A model generated the notes under the pieces. That model was not told where the DNA came from and searched no databases. It was given only the letters and a program-made list of their open reading frames with translations. From Paenibacillus mesophilus (lineage in GTDB: Bacteria; Bacillota; Bacilli; Paenibacillales; NBRC-103111): a stretch of DNA of 64,000 nt. The stretch is from contig NZ_VCRA01000006.1 of NCBI RefSeq assembly GCF_005938385.1, positions 62,001-126,000 of the forward strand, in the 5' to 3' direction. This document shows, piece by piece, positions 41,291-50,496 of this stretch (positions within the stretch are counted from its first letter, which is position 1; every line of letters begins with the position of its first letter). Made by a program: the position numbers and the translations under genes.

Positions 41291-42049
41291 ATGATTGCAG
41301 AGGATCAAATCAAGACGAAAACGTTATTTAAAGCTTTGCAGGTGCTGGATTGCTTTACCGCGACGACGCCCGAGCTCGGCGTTACCGAAATCAGCGAGCG
41401 TCTCGGCCTGTACAAAAGCAACGTGCATAATATCATGGACACTTTCGTCAAAGCCGGCTATATCAAAAAAAATCCGGAAAACGGCAAATATAGGCTTACG
41501 CTCAAGGTGCTGCAGCTTGGCCACGTCGTATCGAGCAACATCAGTTTCCGCAAAACGGTTCAGCCCCACATGCAGGAGTTGGCAGACGCTACGGGTGAAA
41601 CGATATTTCTGGCGATTCCCGGAGAAGACGCGGAAGTCGTGTACCTCGATTCCTCCTCGCCGAGAAATCTAATGACCGTCAAGTCGGTCATGGGCATCAA
41701 GGCTCCCCTGTACTGCACTGGGATCGGCAAAGCGATGCTTGCCTATCTCCCCCGCGAGGTCGTCGATGCCGTAATCGGGCGGGGACTGGCTTCCATAACG
41801 GACAACACTATTACCGATACCGGCAAGCTGCTGCAGGAATTGGAAACAATTCGGCTCCGCGGATATGCCATCGACAATATGGAGCACCAATTCGGCATCA
41901 AATGCGTGGGCATGCCGATTCGCAACCGGAAGGGCGACGTTGTCGCTGGCTTGAGCATATCCGGCCCGTCTCTGCGCTTCGACGAACAAAGAATAGAGGA
42001 GCATGTACGGAGACTGGGAGCGGTAATTGCCGTTCTAGAGATAGAATGA
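41291..42049 (+). CDS. IclR-family transcriptional regulator
   Basis: A 252-aa regulator. The winged helix (FKALQVLDCFTATTPELGVT, EISERLGLYKSNVHNIMDTF) is followed by the IclR effector domain (LADATGETIFLAIPGEDAEV, GIKAPLYCTGIGKAMLAYLP, and QFGIKCVGMPIRNRKGDVVA). The start at ATG 41291 has GGAG nine bases upstream; an ATG at 41225 has no RBS. It probably responds to a sugar-derived metabolite and controls the divergent FAD/BNR/SBP/Tat operon and itself through the four sites between. Confidence 0.88.
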   Translation: MIAEDQIKTKTLFKALQVLDCFTATTPELGVTEISERLGLYKSNVHNIMDTFVKAGYIKKNPENGKYRLTLKVLQLGHVVSSNISFRKTVQPHMQELADATGETIFLAIPGEDAEVVYLDSSSPRNLMTVKSVMGIKAPLYCTGIGKAMLAYLPREVVDAVIGRGLASITDNTITDTGKLLQELETIRLRGYAIDNMEHQFGIKCVGMPIRNRKGDVVAGLSISGPSLRFDEQRIEEHVRRLGAVIAVLEIE

Positions 42050-42174
42050 TTCCGTCAACCGACGGGAAGTCTCCCGTTCCAGGCTCTGTGCTCGTGGTTG
42101 ATTTCAAAGGCTCTATGTTTACCAAGGTGGAGAATGGGCCTTGTTCGAATAATTTTGTCATCGTTTGCTCCCTC

Positions 42175-42210
42175 CAAAAGAAAAACAGCGCGGGAGTAAT
42201 CCCCGCGCTG
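42175..42210 (-). terminator. Terminator of the importer operon
   Basis: Stem CAGCGCGGG/CCCGCGCTG (42186-42194 with 42202-42210), followed on the minus strand by TTTTTCTTTT. It ends the operon that closes with the Gfo/Idh/MocA gene 5 bp away. Confidence 0.85.
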
Positions 42211-42214
42211 CAGC

Positions 42215-43228
42215 TTATTTTGCTTCATAACGACTCAAGTACGTAACGAGACTGTCGGCCCGAGTCGTCGCTTCCGTCGCCTTCAAGATATCTTCGTGCG
42301 TGATGATACTGTCCTCGCCGCCGATCCGCCGCAAGAAATCTTCCGTAATCGTGCATGGCGGCTGCAGAGCAGGCAGCGTGTCGACGGATTCGCCGTTCGT
42401 CGACCGGATGACGACCGGATCGCGGCCGACTAACGGGTCGCCATGCAGCCTGAGCTCGACGAAGCTCTCCGTCCCGGTGACGAATATCCGGCCGTCGCCC
42501 CAGGTCCAACCCCCGACCGGCGAATGCCAATCGGCATACAACTGGGCAACGATGCCATCCTCCATCAACACTTGCACGCTGGCCGAATTATAGAAGGACG
42601 GATGCTCGGGCATGATCGTCTTCCCGACATATCCGCCGACCGATTCGATCTCCTTGCCGGTCAGCCATCGCAGCAGGTCGAAATCGTGAACGAGCAGATC
42701 GATCAGAATACCGCCGGACTGCCGCTTGGAAAAAAACCATTCCGGGCGGGAGGCGGCATCGAGTCGGTGGGGCTTGCGCATCCCGACGGTCACAATGTCG
42801 CCGAGAGCGCCCCGCTCGATCTGTTTCTTCAACGTGTAGATTGCCGGATGAAACCGTTCGGTGAGCAGCATACCAATCTGGATGTTCCCTCTATCGATAA
42901 CCGACTTCAGGCGCTGCAGCCCGTCCGGGCTGACGGCCGCAGGCTTGTCGACCATCACGTGCTTGCCCCGGCTTTCGCATAATTCGATCACGTCGATCTT
43001 CTCGTCGTTAATCGCCGCACAGCCGACAACGTCAACGGAGTCACCCAGCAGTTTTTCCTTGTCGCGCGTCAGAGAAATTCCGAATTTGTCGGCCAAGGTG
43101 CGGGAAAGCCCGTTGTGTTCTTCTTCGTAGATGCCCGCGCAGCTGTAGCCCAGTTCCATCATCTCGCTAATAAAAATCCCGATATGCGCATGCTGGCAGC
43201 CAATAATGGAAAACTGGCGTTCGTTCAT
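42215..43228 (-). CDS. Gfo/Idh/MocA-family oxidoreductase
   Basis: A 337-aa NAD(P)-dependent sugar or inositol dehydrogenase-like enzyme. N-terminal Rossmann fold FSIIGCQHAHIGIFISEM, then KHVMVDKPAAVSPDG carrying the catalytic lysine (DKP in place of EKP). The C-terminal domain has the GGILIDLLVHDFDLLRWLTG stretch with the usual D-x-x-x-H-D-x-D-x pattern. Last gene of the importer operon, separated from the binding-protein gene by element E1. It likely oxidises the imported sugar. Confidence 0.88.
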   Translation of the reverse strand: MNERQFSIIGCQHAHIGIFISEMMELGYSCAGIYEEEHNGLSRTLADKFGISLTRDKEKLLGDSVDVVGCAAINDEKIDVIELCESRGKHVMVDKPAAVSPDGLQRLKSVIDRGNIQIGMLLTERFHPAIYTLKKQIERGALGDIVTVGMRKPHRLDAASRPEWFFSKRQSGGILIDLLVHDFDLLRWLTGKEIESVGGYVGKTIMPEHPSFYNSASVQVLMEDGIVAQLYADWHSPVGGWTWGDGRIFVTGTESFVELRLHGDPLVGRDPVVIRSTNGESVDTLPALQPPCTITEDFLRRIGGEDSIITHEDILKATEATTRADSLVTYLSRYEAK

Positions 43229-43253
43229 GCCGGAGTATGCCCCCTTCGCCGTT

Positions 43254-43455
43254 CTATATAAGTTGAACTAATGATTAGCTGTCGCTCCATTCCGAAAGGG
43301 ATTACCTTGCAGCTTCAGACAGGTTGTTTTGAGTTTCTTGATTTGTATTGGCCTTCGGATTGTAGAAACTCAAAGCCAAAACTCGCTTACAAGGTAATTC
43401 CCTTTCTCCATTGCACTTGGCACTTTCAAGGAGGTTATTAGTTCAACTTATATAG
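43254..43455. mobile_element. MITE-like structured element E1
   Basis: A 202-bp element bounded by 19-bp perfect terminal inverted repeats CTATATAAGTTGAACTAAT. Inside are GGGATTACCTTG pairing with CAAGGTAATTCCC and a stem TTGAGTTTC/GAAACTCAA (43329-43337 with 43365-43373). No ORF and no evident target duplication. It shares its core with E2: CAGACAGSTTGTTTT at 43316-43330 and CCAAAACTCGC at 43376-43386. It ends 3 bp before the stop of the binding-protein gene. Confidence 0.65.
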
Positions 43456-43458
43456 GTC

Positions 43459-44811
43459 TTAGTTGTTTTTCTCGAAAATTTTGTCGGCTTCCTTGCGGAA
43501 TTCGGCGACAACCTCGTCGATGGAAGATTTGCCGAACTGCAGCTTCTGCACTGTTTGTTCGAACAGCTTCGTCACTTCGCCTGTCCCTTTGGGCCCGCCG
43601 TCGTACATGCCGGGCTTGCTGTTCGTGACGTGATCAAGCATTTTCACCATTTTTTTGTCGCGATCGTTAAACCGCGGAGTCAAGTAGTCCAATATTTTTT
43701 TGTTTTCCGGCAGCCCTCTCTCGATTTCGAGCACGTCGGCCGCTTCCTTCGAATTAAGGAAGAAGTCCAGGAACATGGCTGCTTCCTTCGGATGCTTCGA
43801 CTTGGCCGACATCGACAGGAACATGGCGGGCAGCAACACGCTTCCGGTATTTTTGTCCTTCGGATAAGACACCATTTCGATCTTGTCCTTCATGACGTTT
43901 TCGTAGGCTGGGAACGTCGCCGTGAATTGAGGGCCTATGATCGGGACAATGCCTCTCATCAGCGCGTCCTTGTTCGGATCGAAGTTGCCGAGCGGTAAAA
44001 ACGAAGCCGTCATCGCAGCCGGCGGCACGATCCCTTCCTTCCGGGCGTCGTCCCACATTTTCAGCCAGTTTCGGAACGTCTGATCGTTATAACCGAGTCG
44101 ATTTCCTTTATACATCGTATCCCCGACCGAAAACGCATAATACATAAACGCTTCGAGCGATGCCGACATATCGAAAGCCCCGTATACTTTGTCGCCGAGC
44201 TTGGACTTGATTTCACGCGCTTTATCGAAATATTCCTTCCAGGTCATATCGAGCTTCGGCGGCTCCACGCCTGCCTGCTGATACATTTCTTTATTGTAGA
44301 TGAGTACGGACGCGTTGTCGGACACAGGCAATCCGGCAAGCTTGCCTCCTACGGTTCCTTGAGTGGAGATCACTTCCTTGTTCAAATCTTCGATACGGAT
44401 CTCCTTGTTGGAATACGGGGTAAGGTCGGCGAGCACCCCCCGGTCGGAATATTCTTTGATGTACAGAACGCTCATCTGCATCAGATCGGGCGCATTGTTG
44501 CCGGCGACCTGCGTGGACAGCTTCTCCCAGTAGCCGTCGAAGCTCGTATACTCCGGCTTGATTTTGATGTTCGGGTGTAGCTGCTGGAATTTGTCGATCG
44601 CCTTCAGCGTCCGGTCGTGCCTGCCTTGACTTCCCCACCAGGCGAACCGCAGCTCCACGTTTTGAAGCGCTTCCGATTTATTCGCTCCTGCGCCCGGCTG
44701 ATCGCCGCTTTTCTTTTCCGTAGGAACACAGCCAGCCAGCATACCGCCTAATAGAGTCAAAGCCATCAATGAACCGAGTACCCGTCTTTCCGGTCTGTTC
44801 CGCCTCATCAT
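43459..44811 (-). CDS. Sugar ABC transporter solute-binding lipoprotein (importer operon)
   Basis: A 450-aa lipoprotein with lipobox MLAGC (C28). The body has the family-1 signature ELRFAWWGSQGRHDRTLKAI, YNKEMYQQAGVEPPKLDMTW and AAMFLDFFLNSKEAAD. A longer frame starts at 44853, but that ATG lies inside a TATAAT -10 (44852-44857); the ATG at 44811 has GAGGGG upstream and is the start. It belongs with the two permeases at 48577 and 49432, and has its own promoter with the box shared with the permease promoter. Confidence 0.88.
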   Translation of the reverse strand: MMRRNRPERRVLGSLMALTLLGGMLAGCVPTEKKSGDQPGAGANKSEALQNVELRFAWWGSQGRHDRTLKAIDKFQQLHPNIKIKPEYTSFDGYWEKLSTQVAGNNAPDLMQMSVLYIKEYSDRGVLADLTPYSNKEIRIEDLNKEVISTQGTVGGKLAGLPVSDNASVLIYNKEMYQQAGVEPPKLDMTWKEYFDKAREIKSKLGDKVYGAFDMSASLEAFMYYAFSVGDTMYKGNRLGYNDQTFRNWLKMWDDARKEGIVPPAAMTASFLPLGNFDPNKDALMRGIVPIIGPQFTATFPAYENVMKDKIEMVSYPKDKNTGSVLLPAMFLSMSAKSKHPKEAAMFLDFFLNSKEAADVLEIERGLPENKKILDYLTPRFNDRDKKMVKMLDHVTNSKPGMYDGGPKGTGEVTKLFEQTVQKLQFGKSSIDEVVAEFRKEADKIFEKNN

Positions 44812-44851
44812 TGCGAATGCACCCCTCGATGTTTTTCTGTCGTACAATTTC

Positions 44852-44892
44852 ATTATAGAATGGCGGTTTTTTAATAAAATAAGAGAAATCTA
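44852..44892 (-). promoter_or_regulatory. Binding-protein promoter with probable YesN activator box
   Basis: Minus-strand TATAAT at 44852-44857. The box TAGATTTCTCTTATTT (44877-44892) ends 19 bp upstream of it, in the -35 position, and no good -35 is seen. The same box, with one mismatch, lies 20 bp before the -10 of the permease operon at 50424-50439. Confidence 0.6.
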
Positions 44893-44923
44893 CAATAAGT
44901 ATTGAAAAAATACGGACTGTGTC

Positions 44924-45117
44924 GAGACTGTCGATTAACTGAAAGCGAAGCGAAAGCACGCCGTTCCAAGTAAAAAGATACCTTCTTTTACTCAGACAGC
45001 TTGTTTTAAACTCCTTGATTTATATAAGATTTAGCGGTTGGAATTTAAATCCAAAACTCGCCAGAAGGTATCCTTTTCACTTTCCACTCCTTTACTCACG
45101 AGTTAATCGACAGTCTC
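44924..45117. mobile_element. MITE-like structured element E2 with target duplication
   Basis: A 194-bp element with 17-bp perfect terminal inverted repeats GAGACTGTCGATTAACT, flanked on both sides by TGTGTC (44918-44923 and 45118-45123). Inner stems are GATACCTTCT/AGAAGGTATC (44977-44986 with 45063-45072) and TTTAAACTCC/GGAATTTAAA (45005-45014 with 45040-45049). Its conserved core motifs match E1 although terminal repeats differ. It lies just after the yesN-like gene. No ORF. Confidence 0.7.
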
Positions 45118-45128
45118 TGTGTCTTCTC

Positions 45129-46736
45129 TTATTTGTTCAGCTCGGACGGATAATAGCCGGTATGCTTCTTGAATAATTGACTGAAGTATGCGTTGTTTTT
45201 GTAGCCGACGATTTGTGCGATTTCGAACACTTTATAATTTCCGGTCAATAGCAGCTCCTTCGCCTTTTCCATGCGGACGCGCGTCAAGTAGCCGTTGTAA
45301 TTTTCGCCGGTTTCCTGCTTGAAGATTTGGCTTAAATAATTGCGGGTCAAATAAACCTTCTCGGCAATGAGGTCGAGCGTAATATCTTCCGCATAGTGCT
45401 GCTGCACATACCGCTTGATGAAATCGATCGTCTTGCGGTGCTTTTGCGAGCTGCGTTCGTCCATCGCCCTGCAAATCGGAACGAGCAGATCGCGCAGCCA
45501 GCCGGAGAAATCGGCAATGCCGTAAACGAGCTCGAGCTCCTTGAACATGGAAAAGTCCGGGCGGAAATGTTCGATTTGCAGTCCGTGCTCGTGCAGGGCG
45601 AGCGACACGATGCCGACGATATCGATCGCGAACTCCCTGAGCTCGCTGATGCTCGGGGCCGCCCCTTCCCGAAGAGCGCGCGTCAGCTCGCCGATTCTCA
45701 GCTCCATCAGTTCTTCTTCCCCGACCATCATGGCGTCGACAACAGCTTGGCAGCTCTCGATCGGGCGGCGCGACACGGGTCTGGCAAGCTCCCGGACGTC
45801 CTCCTGCAGCAGCAGCTGCTTGTCCGGCATGCTCTCGCGGCTTGCGAGCAGCTCGACTGCCGACGCGTAAGATTTCGGGATATCGCCGACGTGCTCCGCA
45901 ACCGAACCGACCGCCGCCCAAACTTGCAGCTTCAAGTACGATCTGACATGCTCCAGCAGCTCCTCCGCGACATGGATCGCCTGCCGCCTCGCCCGCTCCT
46001 GTTTCGCGTGCGTTGGAGCCGCAACGATGACCGAAACCAAATTGCGCTGAATATCGGCGACATAGACGCCGTCTTTAGGATCCGCAAGCTCGTCCACAAT
46101 ATTTTTGACCGCATAGGCGAATAAGGCCAAATCGTTCGGCCGGTACGTATTGCGCTCGCGGTTGACGAAAAATTCGATAAGCACGACACTGAAATGCCGG
46201 TTGGAAAGGTCGAGCTTCAAATAATCCGAAACTTTATGGTAGAAAGCGGTTTGGCTAAAGCCCGGCTCCAGCAGCCCCTTGAACAACTGCCGCTTTGTCG
46301 TCGGCAAATTGTACGCAAGCAGCTCCCTAAGCTCCCTCTCTTCCTTCTCGACCGTATCCCGTCTCGTTATTTTGTCCACTGCTTCCTTCAGGACCCGCTC
46401 GATCTCATCCAGCGTGGCAGGCTTCGACAAGTAGTCGTTGACGCGCAGCTTGACCGCGGATTGGGCGTATTTGAAATCTTCATATCCGCTCAAAATGATC
46501 ACTTCCGATGTATTGCCCGCCTCGCGCAGCGCCTTCAGCATATCGATGCCGTTCATAACCGGCATAAAGATATCGGTCAAAATAATGTCGGGACGATGAG
46601 CCTCGATCTGCTCGAGCCCCTCCTTGCCGTTAATGGCCGTTCCGACCACCCGGATTCCGAATTCCTCCCACCTGACAGAGCGGGATAATCCTTGAACGGT
46701 AGTCATATCGTCGTCGATGATGACGGCTTTGATCAT
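45129..46736 (-). CDS. YesN-like response regulator, receiver plus AraC DNA-binding domain
   Basis: A 535-aa regulator. The receiver has acidic DDD at 8-10, phospho-acceptor D55 (IILTDIFMPVMNG) and K in DYLSKPATLDE. The long middle domain is helical, with the AraC pair of helix-turn-helices at the end (YAEDITLDLIAEKVYLTRNY, LSQIFKQETGENYNGYLTRV, then YKVFEIAQIVGYKNNAYFSQ). It is coupled to the kinase gene by ATGA overlap. It probably activates the permease and binding-protein promoters through the shared box. Confidence 0.92.
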   Translation of the reverse strand: MIKAVIIDDDMTTVQGLSRSVRWEEFGIRVVGTAINGKEGLEQIEAHRPDIILTDIFMPVMNGIDMLKALREAGNTSEVIILSGYEDFKYAQSAVKLRVNDYLSKPATLDEIERVLKEAVDKITRRDTVEKEERELRELLAYNLPTTKRQLFKGLLEPGFSQTAFYHKVSDYLKLDLSNRHFSVVLIEFFVNRERNTYRPNDLALFAYAVKNIVDELADPKDGVYVADIQRNLVSVIVAAPTHAKQERARRQAIHVAEELLEHVRSYLKLQVWAAVGSVAEHVGDIPKSYASAVELLASRESMPDKQLLLQEDVRELARPVSRRPIESCQAVVDAMMVGEEELMELRIGELTRALREGAAPSISELREFAIDIVGIVSLALHEHGLQIEHFRPDFSMFKELELVYGIADFSGWLRDLLVPICRAMDERSSQKHRKTIDFIKRYVQQHYAEDITLDLIAEKVYLTRNYLSQIFKQETGENYNGYLTRVRMEKAKELLLTGNYKVFEIAQIVGYKNNAYFSQLFKKHTGYYPSELNK

Positions 46737-48502
46737 GCCGGTTCCCCCCCGATGCCCTGCGGCGGCTCCTCGGCCAGCTTGGGCAAATTCAATGTCACGC
46801 TCGTCCCTTGGCCTGGCCTGCCGAACAATTGAACCCCGTAGCCGTCTCCGAAGTACAGCTGAATCCGCTCATGCACATTTCGTATCCCGTTATGCTCCCG
46901 GCCGGGAGCGGGGCTGTCCGTCTCCATCCCGCGCCCGTTATCCTCGATCCTGAAATGGATACCCCGGTCGTCCTCCCACCCGGTAATATGCACGACCCCG
47001 TCGGCGCGTCCGTGCAAGCCGTGAAGGAGACTGTTCTCCACGAACGGTTGGACGATCAGCTTCGGAATGTAGTAGCGTTTCATCGAATCCGGCACGGAGA
47101 CGACGAACCGAATCGTTTGCTTGTAGCGGATCGTCTGCAGATCCACATAACATTGCAGGTGTTCCATTTCCTTCTGTATGCTTATAAAAGTAGCACCGCT
47201 CGACAGCCCGATCCGCAGCATTTTGCCGAGCAAGGCGAGCATGCGGCTAATGTCGCGGGCGCCGGCTTCGATCGCGTGCCAGTTCATCATATCGAGCGTA
47301 TTGTATAGAAAGTGCGGGTTGATTTGCTCCTGCAGCACCTGAATTTCCGCTTCGCGCTTGCGCCGGTTTTGCTCCGTTACTTGCGCGATCAACGATTCGA
47401 TGCGTTCGGCCATATCATTGAAATTATCGTTCAAGTGGCCGAATTCGTTGCGGTAATCGTTGTCGATGCGAATGTTCCATTTCCCGACCTTCATCGCATT
47501 CATGGCGCGTATCAGCCTGCGGATCGGTGCGGCGAACTGTACGGATAGCAAGAACGCCATCGTAACCGCAAGCAGGATGCATAAAACGACCGCGATCAAA
47601 ATAACGGTTGCGATGCGCCGGCTTCCTTTCGTGATCGTTTCCCAAGGAATGACGTCCATCGTCACCCAGGACGTTCGGGTCTGCTTATTCCAGATGATCA
47701 GCGACTTCGTGTCCAAATGGGCTATCGCAAATTGATCGGACGCGGATTTGGATTTGTCCATAATCGCCGCGATGTCGCCGCTTGCCTCGTCGTAAGAAAC
47801 CGGTTTGGAGCCGCCGTTAAATTGCGCGATAAGCCGCCGGTTCGTGTCGAGAATAAACCGGCTCGCATCCGTCCTGCTGCCGAACGCCAGCTTCTCGATG
47901 TAGGACAATTTCACGTTCACTACGAGTATGCCGACTTCCTTGCCCGCCGGTGACAGCACCTTTCTCGCAAAGCTTACGACCTGCCGGTCTCCCGCCGGGT
48001 AATCGCCTACTTCGACTGGATGAGCGCCGACCCAGCAGTAGTCGGCATCCTTGATTTCGTTGTACCAGAAAGTCCGTTCCAATATGCCGTAGTCGTATAC
48101 CCCGCTGCCGGCGATATGGCTGTTGATCGTCGTTTGCTTCGCATACAGCTGTACGGAAAGTATGCCGTCCTTTACATAGCTCGGGCGGCTGAGCAGATCG
48201 ATAATATCGGAAGTTTGGCCGATGCGCTCGAACGAATCTTCGCTGTACTGCAAATAATGGATCAGCTTCGGGTTGCTCGCGAGCGCGAGCGAATCGAATT
48301 CGACCGACTGGAGCTGCATGTCGAGCTGCTTGTTGATTTCGTCCAGCAGCAGCTTCCTGGAGGAGATCGTCTGCCCTACCACTTCCTGATTCGTAATGTA
48401 ATAGCTCGTCATGCCGAGAAGCAGAATAAGCAGCACGGAAATCGCAAGAAAGGAAGCGAAAAACGTCGCCTGAAACGAAAATGTTTTGAAAGGATTCCTC
48501 AT
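46733..48502 (-). CDS. YesM-like sensor histidine kinase
   Basis: A 589-aa membrane kinase of the His_kinase/LytS-like group. TM1 is at about residues 10-32 (FQATFFASFLAISVLLILLL), then a ~250-residue outside dCache-like sensor, TM2 (VILIAVVLCILLAVTMAFLL), a HAMP (PIRRLIRAMNAMKVGKWNIR), the kinase box QEQINPHFLYNTLDMMNWHA (H near 397) and the ATP lid DNGRGMETDSPAPGREHNGI. ATG at 48502 is preferred over a TTG two codons before. It senses an extracellular sugar, perhaps through the binding protein. Confidence 0.9.
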   Translation of the reverse strand: MRNPFKTFSFQATFFASFLAISVLLILLLGMTSYYITNQEVVGQTISSRKLLLDEINKQLDMQLQSVEFDSLALASNPKLIHYLQYSEDSFERIGQTSDIIDLLSRPSYVKDGILSVQLYAKQTTINSHIAGSGVYDYGILERTFWYNEIKDADYCWVGAHPVEVGDYPAGDRQVVSFARKVLSPAGKEVGILVVNVKLSYIEKLAFGSRTDASRFILDTNRRLIAQFNGGSKPVSYDEASGDIAAIMDKSKSASDQFAIAHLDTKSLIIWNKQTRTSWVTMDVIPWETITKGSRRIATVILIAVVLCILLAVTMAFLLSVQFAAPIRRLIRAMNAMKVGKWNIRIDNDYRNEFGHLNDNFNDMAERIESLIAQVTEQNRRKREAEIQVLQEQINPHFLYNTLDMMNWHAIEAGARDISRMLALLGKMLRIGLSSGATFISIQKEMEHLQCYVDLQTIRYKQTIRFVVSVPDSMKRYYIPKLIVQPFVENSLLHGLHGRADGVVHITGWEDDRGIHFRIEDNGRGMETDSPAPGREHNGIRNVHERIQLYFGDGYGVQLFGRPGQGTSVTLNLPKLAEEPPQGIGGEPA

Positions 48503-48576
48503 CCGCAAGCATCACCTGTCGTCTTCGCCGTTTGTTATACATCCAGCATAAGGCCGATTGCGTTCGCCGTAAACAA

Positions 48577-49404
48577 CTACCCCTTGATTCCGGTGGTAGC
48601 AATTCCTTCCACGAAATATTTTTGCGCGACGAGGAAAATAACGAAGCACGGAATGACCGACAATAGCGACATCGCATACATCGGTCCCCAAGTGACCGCC
48701 GACGAGTTGTCGAGGAACAGCCGCAGCGCGAGCGGCACCGTATATTTCGCGGTGTCGGTCAAATAAATCATCTGCCCGAGGAAATCGTCCCACGTCCATA
48801 TGAAGCTGAATATGGCCGTCGTAATGAAAGCCGGCGTGCATAACGGCAGCACGATTCTGAACGCGATACCGATCGTCGAGCAGCCGTCGATTTTGGCCGA
48901 CTCGTCCAAATCTTTCGGGATGCCGCGAATAAACTGAACGATCAGAAACACGAAAAACGGACTAACCGCCAAAAAATGCGGTACGATCAGCGGCAGCGTC
49001 GTGCCGACCCAATCGAACGATTTGAACAAAATGTACTGCGGCACCAAAGTGACCTGAGCCGGGAGCATCAGCGTCAGCATCAAGATGCCGAACCACATTT
49101 TTTGCAGCGGAAAGCGAAGCCGGGCGAACCCGTATGCGACGAGCGCGCTGGACAGCAAAGTTCCGATAACGGAAAGTACCGCGATAAAGAAAGAATTGTA
49201 GAAGAAATGGGCGAAGCTGAATCCGGGTATGGCTGTCCAGCCTTCGGCAAAATTGCTCCAATGCAGCTCGCTCGGAAACAGCCGCTGCTTCGGAATGTCC
49301 TCGTTCGACTTCAGCGCATTGCCGACGAGCCACAAGATCGGATAAATCATGACGATGCTGCTCGCGATCAACACGATATAACGGTATACAACCGCTTGTC
49401 TCAT
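48577..49404 (-). CDS. Carbohydrate ABC transporter permease (MalG/AraQ type)
   Basis: A 275-aa permease with six TM helices. The cytoplasmic coupling loop reads DESAKIDGCSTIGIAFRIVL, the EAA motif of the MalG branch. GGGGAGAA precedes ATG 49404. It pairs with the permease at 49432. No ATP-binding subunit is encoded here; in this bacterial group a shared MsmX-type ATPase usually serves many such importers. Confidence 0.92.
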   Translation of the reverse strand: MRQAVVYRYIVLIASSIVMIYPILWLVGNALKSNEDIPKQRLFPSELHWSNFAEGWTAIPGFSFAHFFYNSFFIAVLSVIGTLLSSALVAYGFARLRFPLQKMWFGILMLTLMLPAQVTLVPQYILFKSFDWVGTTLPLIVPHFLAVSPFFVFLIVQFIRGIPKDLDESAKIDGCSTIGIAFRIVLPLCTPAFITTAIFSFIWTWDDFLGQMIYLTDTAKYTVPLALRLFLDNSSAVTWGPMYAMSLLSVIPCFVIFLVAQKYFVEGIATTGIKG

Positions 49405-49431
49405 CCTGCTTCTCCCCTTTTCGTCGTATCG

Positions 49432-50349
49432 TTATGTTTCATAGTGCACCCATCTTTTGGACGACCAGAAAATGAGAACCGTGCAAAAGGCGATGATCGC
49501 AAGCAAGATCCAGGCGAGCGCGCTGGCATAGCCCATATTGAAGTAGGCAAAAGCTTTCTGATACAAATATAGCGCGTAGACGAGCGTTGAGTTGATCGGT
49601 CCGCCCTTGGTGACAATAAAGGCTTGGGTGAACATTTGGAAGCTGCCGATAATTTGCATAACCAGGTTAAATAAAATGATCGGTGTCAGCATCGGCAGCG
49701 TAATCGCGAAAAACGTACGAACCTTCGACGCTCCATCGACCGAGGCGGATTCGTACAGATCGCGCGGAATTTGCTTCAGTCCCGCCAGAAAAATGACCAT
49801 CGACGATCCGAACTGCCATACCGCCAGCAGCACGAGCGTATACAGAGCCGTTCCCGGATTGTTGATCCAATCGATTCCTTCGAACCCGAATAAGCCCGCA
49901 ATCCGGTTCAATATCCCGTCCATGCCAAACAAGTTCCGCCAGATCGCCGACAGCGCGACGCTTCCTCCGATCAAGGAGGGCAAATAAAATACCGCCCTGA
50001 ACAGCGACATGCCCCGAATCGCCCGGAACAACAGCAAGGCGACCAGCAGCGCGAACATTAATTTAAGCGGCACGGACAACGCCACATAAGTGAGCGTAAC
50101 TTGCAGCGCCTTCCAGAACTCGGCGTCATCCGTTAAGATCTCCTTGTAATTGGCCAAGCCGATCCAGTCGGGCAGCTCCAGCAAATTGTACTGCGTAAGC
50201 GATAAATAAAAAGATTGCGACAGCGGCCCGATCGTCAATAGGAAGAACCCGATCAGCCAAGGCGATATAAACGCGTAGCCCCAAATCGGCTCGATCCACT
50301 TGTTCCATTTGCCGGCACCGGCTTTTGTTATCCGCGGTATTTGCTCCAT
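49432..50349 (-). CDS. Carbohydrate ABC transporter permease (MalF/UgpA type)
   Basis: A 305-aa permease with six TM helices and the EAA loop YESASVDGASKVRTFFAITL. The start is the ATG at 50349 (MEQIPRITKAGAG) with GGGAG upstream; the frame extends to a GTG at 50397 without support. First gene of the importer operon (permease, permease, YesM, YesN, then binding protein and dehydrogenase after the E2 insertion). Confidence 0.9.
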   Translation of the reverse strand: MEQIPRITKAGAGKWNKWIEPIWGYAFISPWLIGFFLLTIGPLSQSFYLSLTQYNLLELPDWIGLANYKEILTDDAEFWKALQVTLTYVALSVPLKLMFALLVALLLFRAIRGMSLFRAVFYLPSLIGGSVALSAIWRNLFGMDGILNRIAGLFGFEGIDWINNPGTALYTLVLLAVWQFGSSMVIFLAGLKQIPRDLYESASVDGASKVRTFFAITLPMLTPIILFNLVMQIIGSFQMFTQAFIVTKGGPINSTLVYALYLYQKAFAYFNMGYASALAWILLAIIAFCTVLIFWSSKRWVHYET

Positions 50350-50397
50350 CTGTGTCACTCCCGAACTCGGTAATAGTTTAAATCGCTCCGTATTCAC

Positions 50398-50439
50398 ATG
50401 TTACCGTTTGCTCGGGAAGCTATAAATGAGAGAAATCTA
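50398..50439 (-). promoter_or_regulatory. Permease operon promoter with probable YesN activator box
   Basis: Box TAGATTTCTCTCATTT (50424-50439) identical at 15 of 16 positions to the one before the binding-protein gene, followed after 20 bp by TAACAT (50398-50403) on the minus strand. The same distance and the absence of a good -35 suggest an activator-dependent promoter. Confidence 0.55.
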
Positions 50440-50496
50440 TAAATAATAATAAAAAAATACACGGTTTTGGGCCCAAATCAAAAAGACGGTTTGCCG

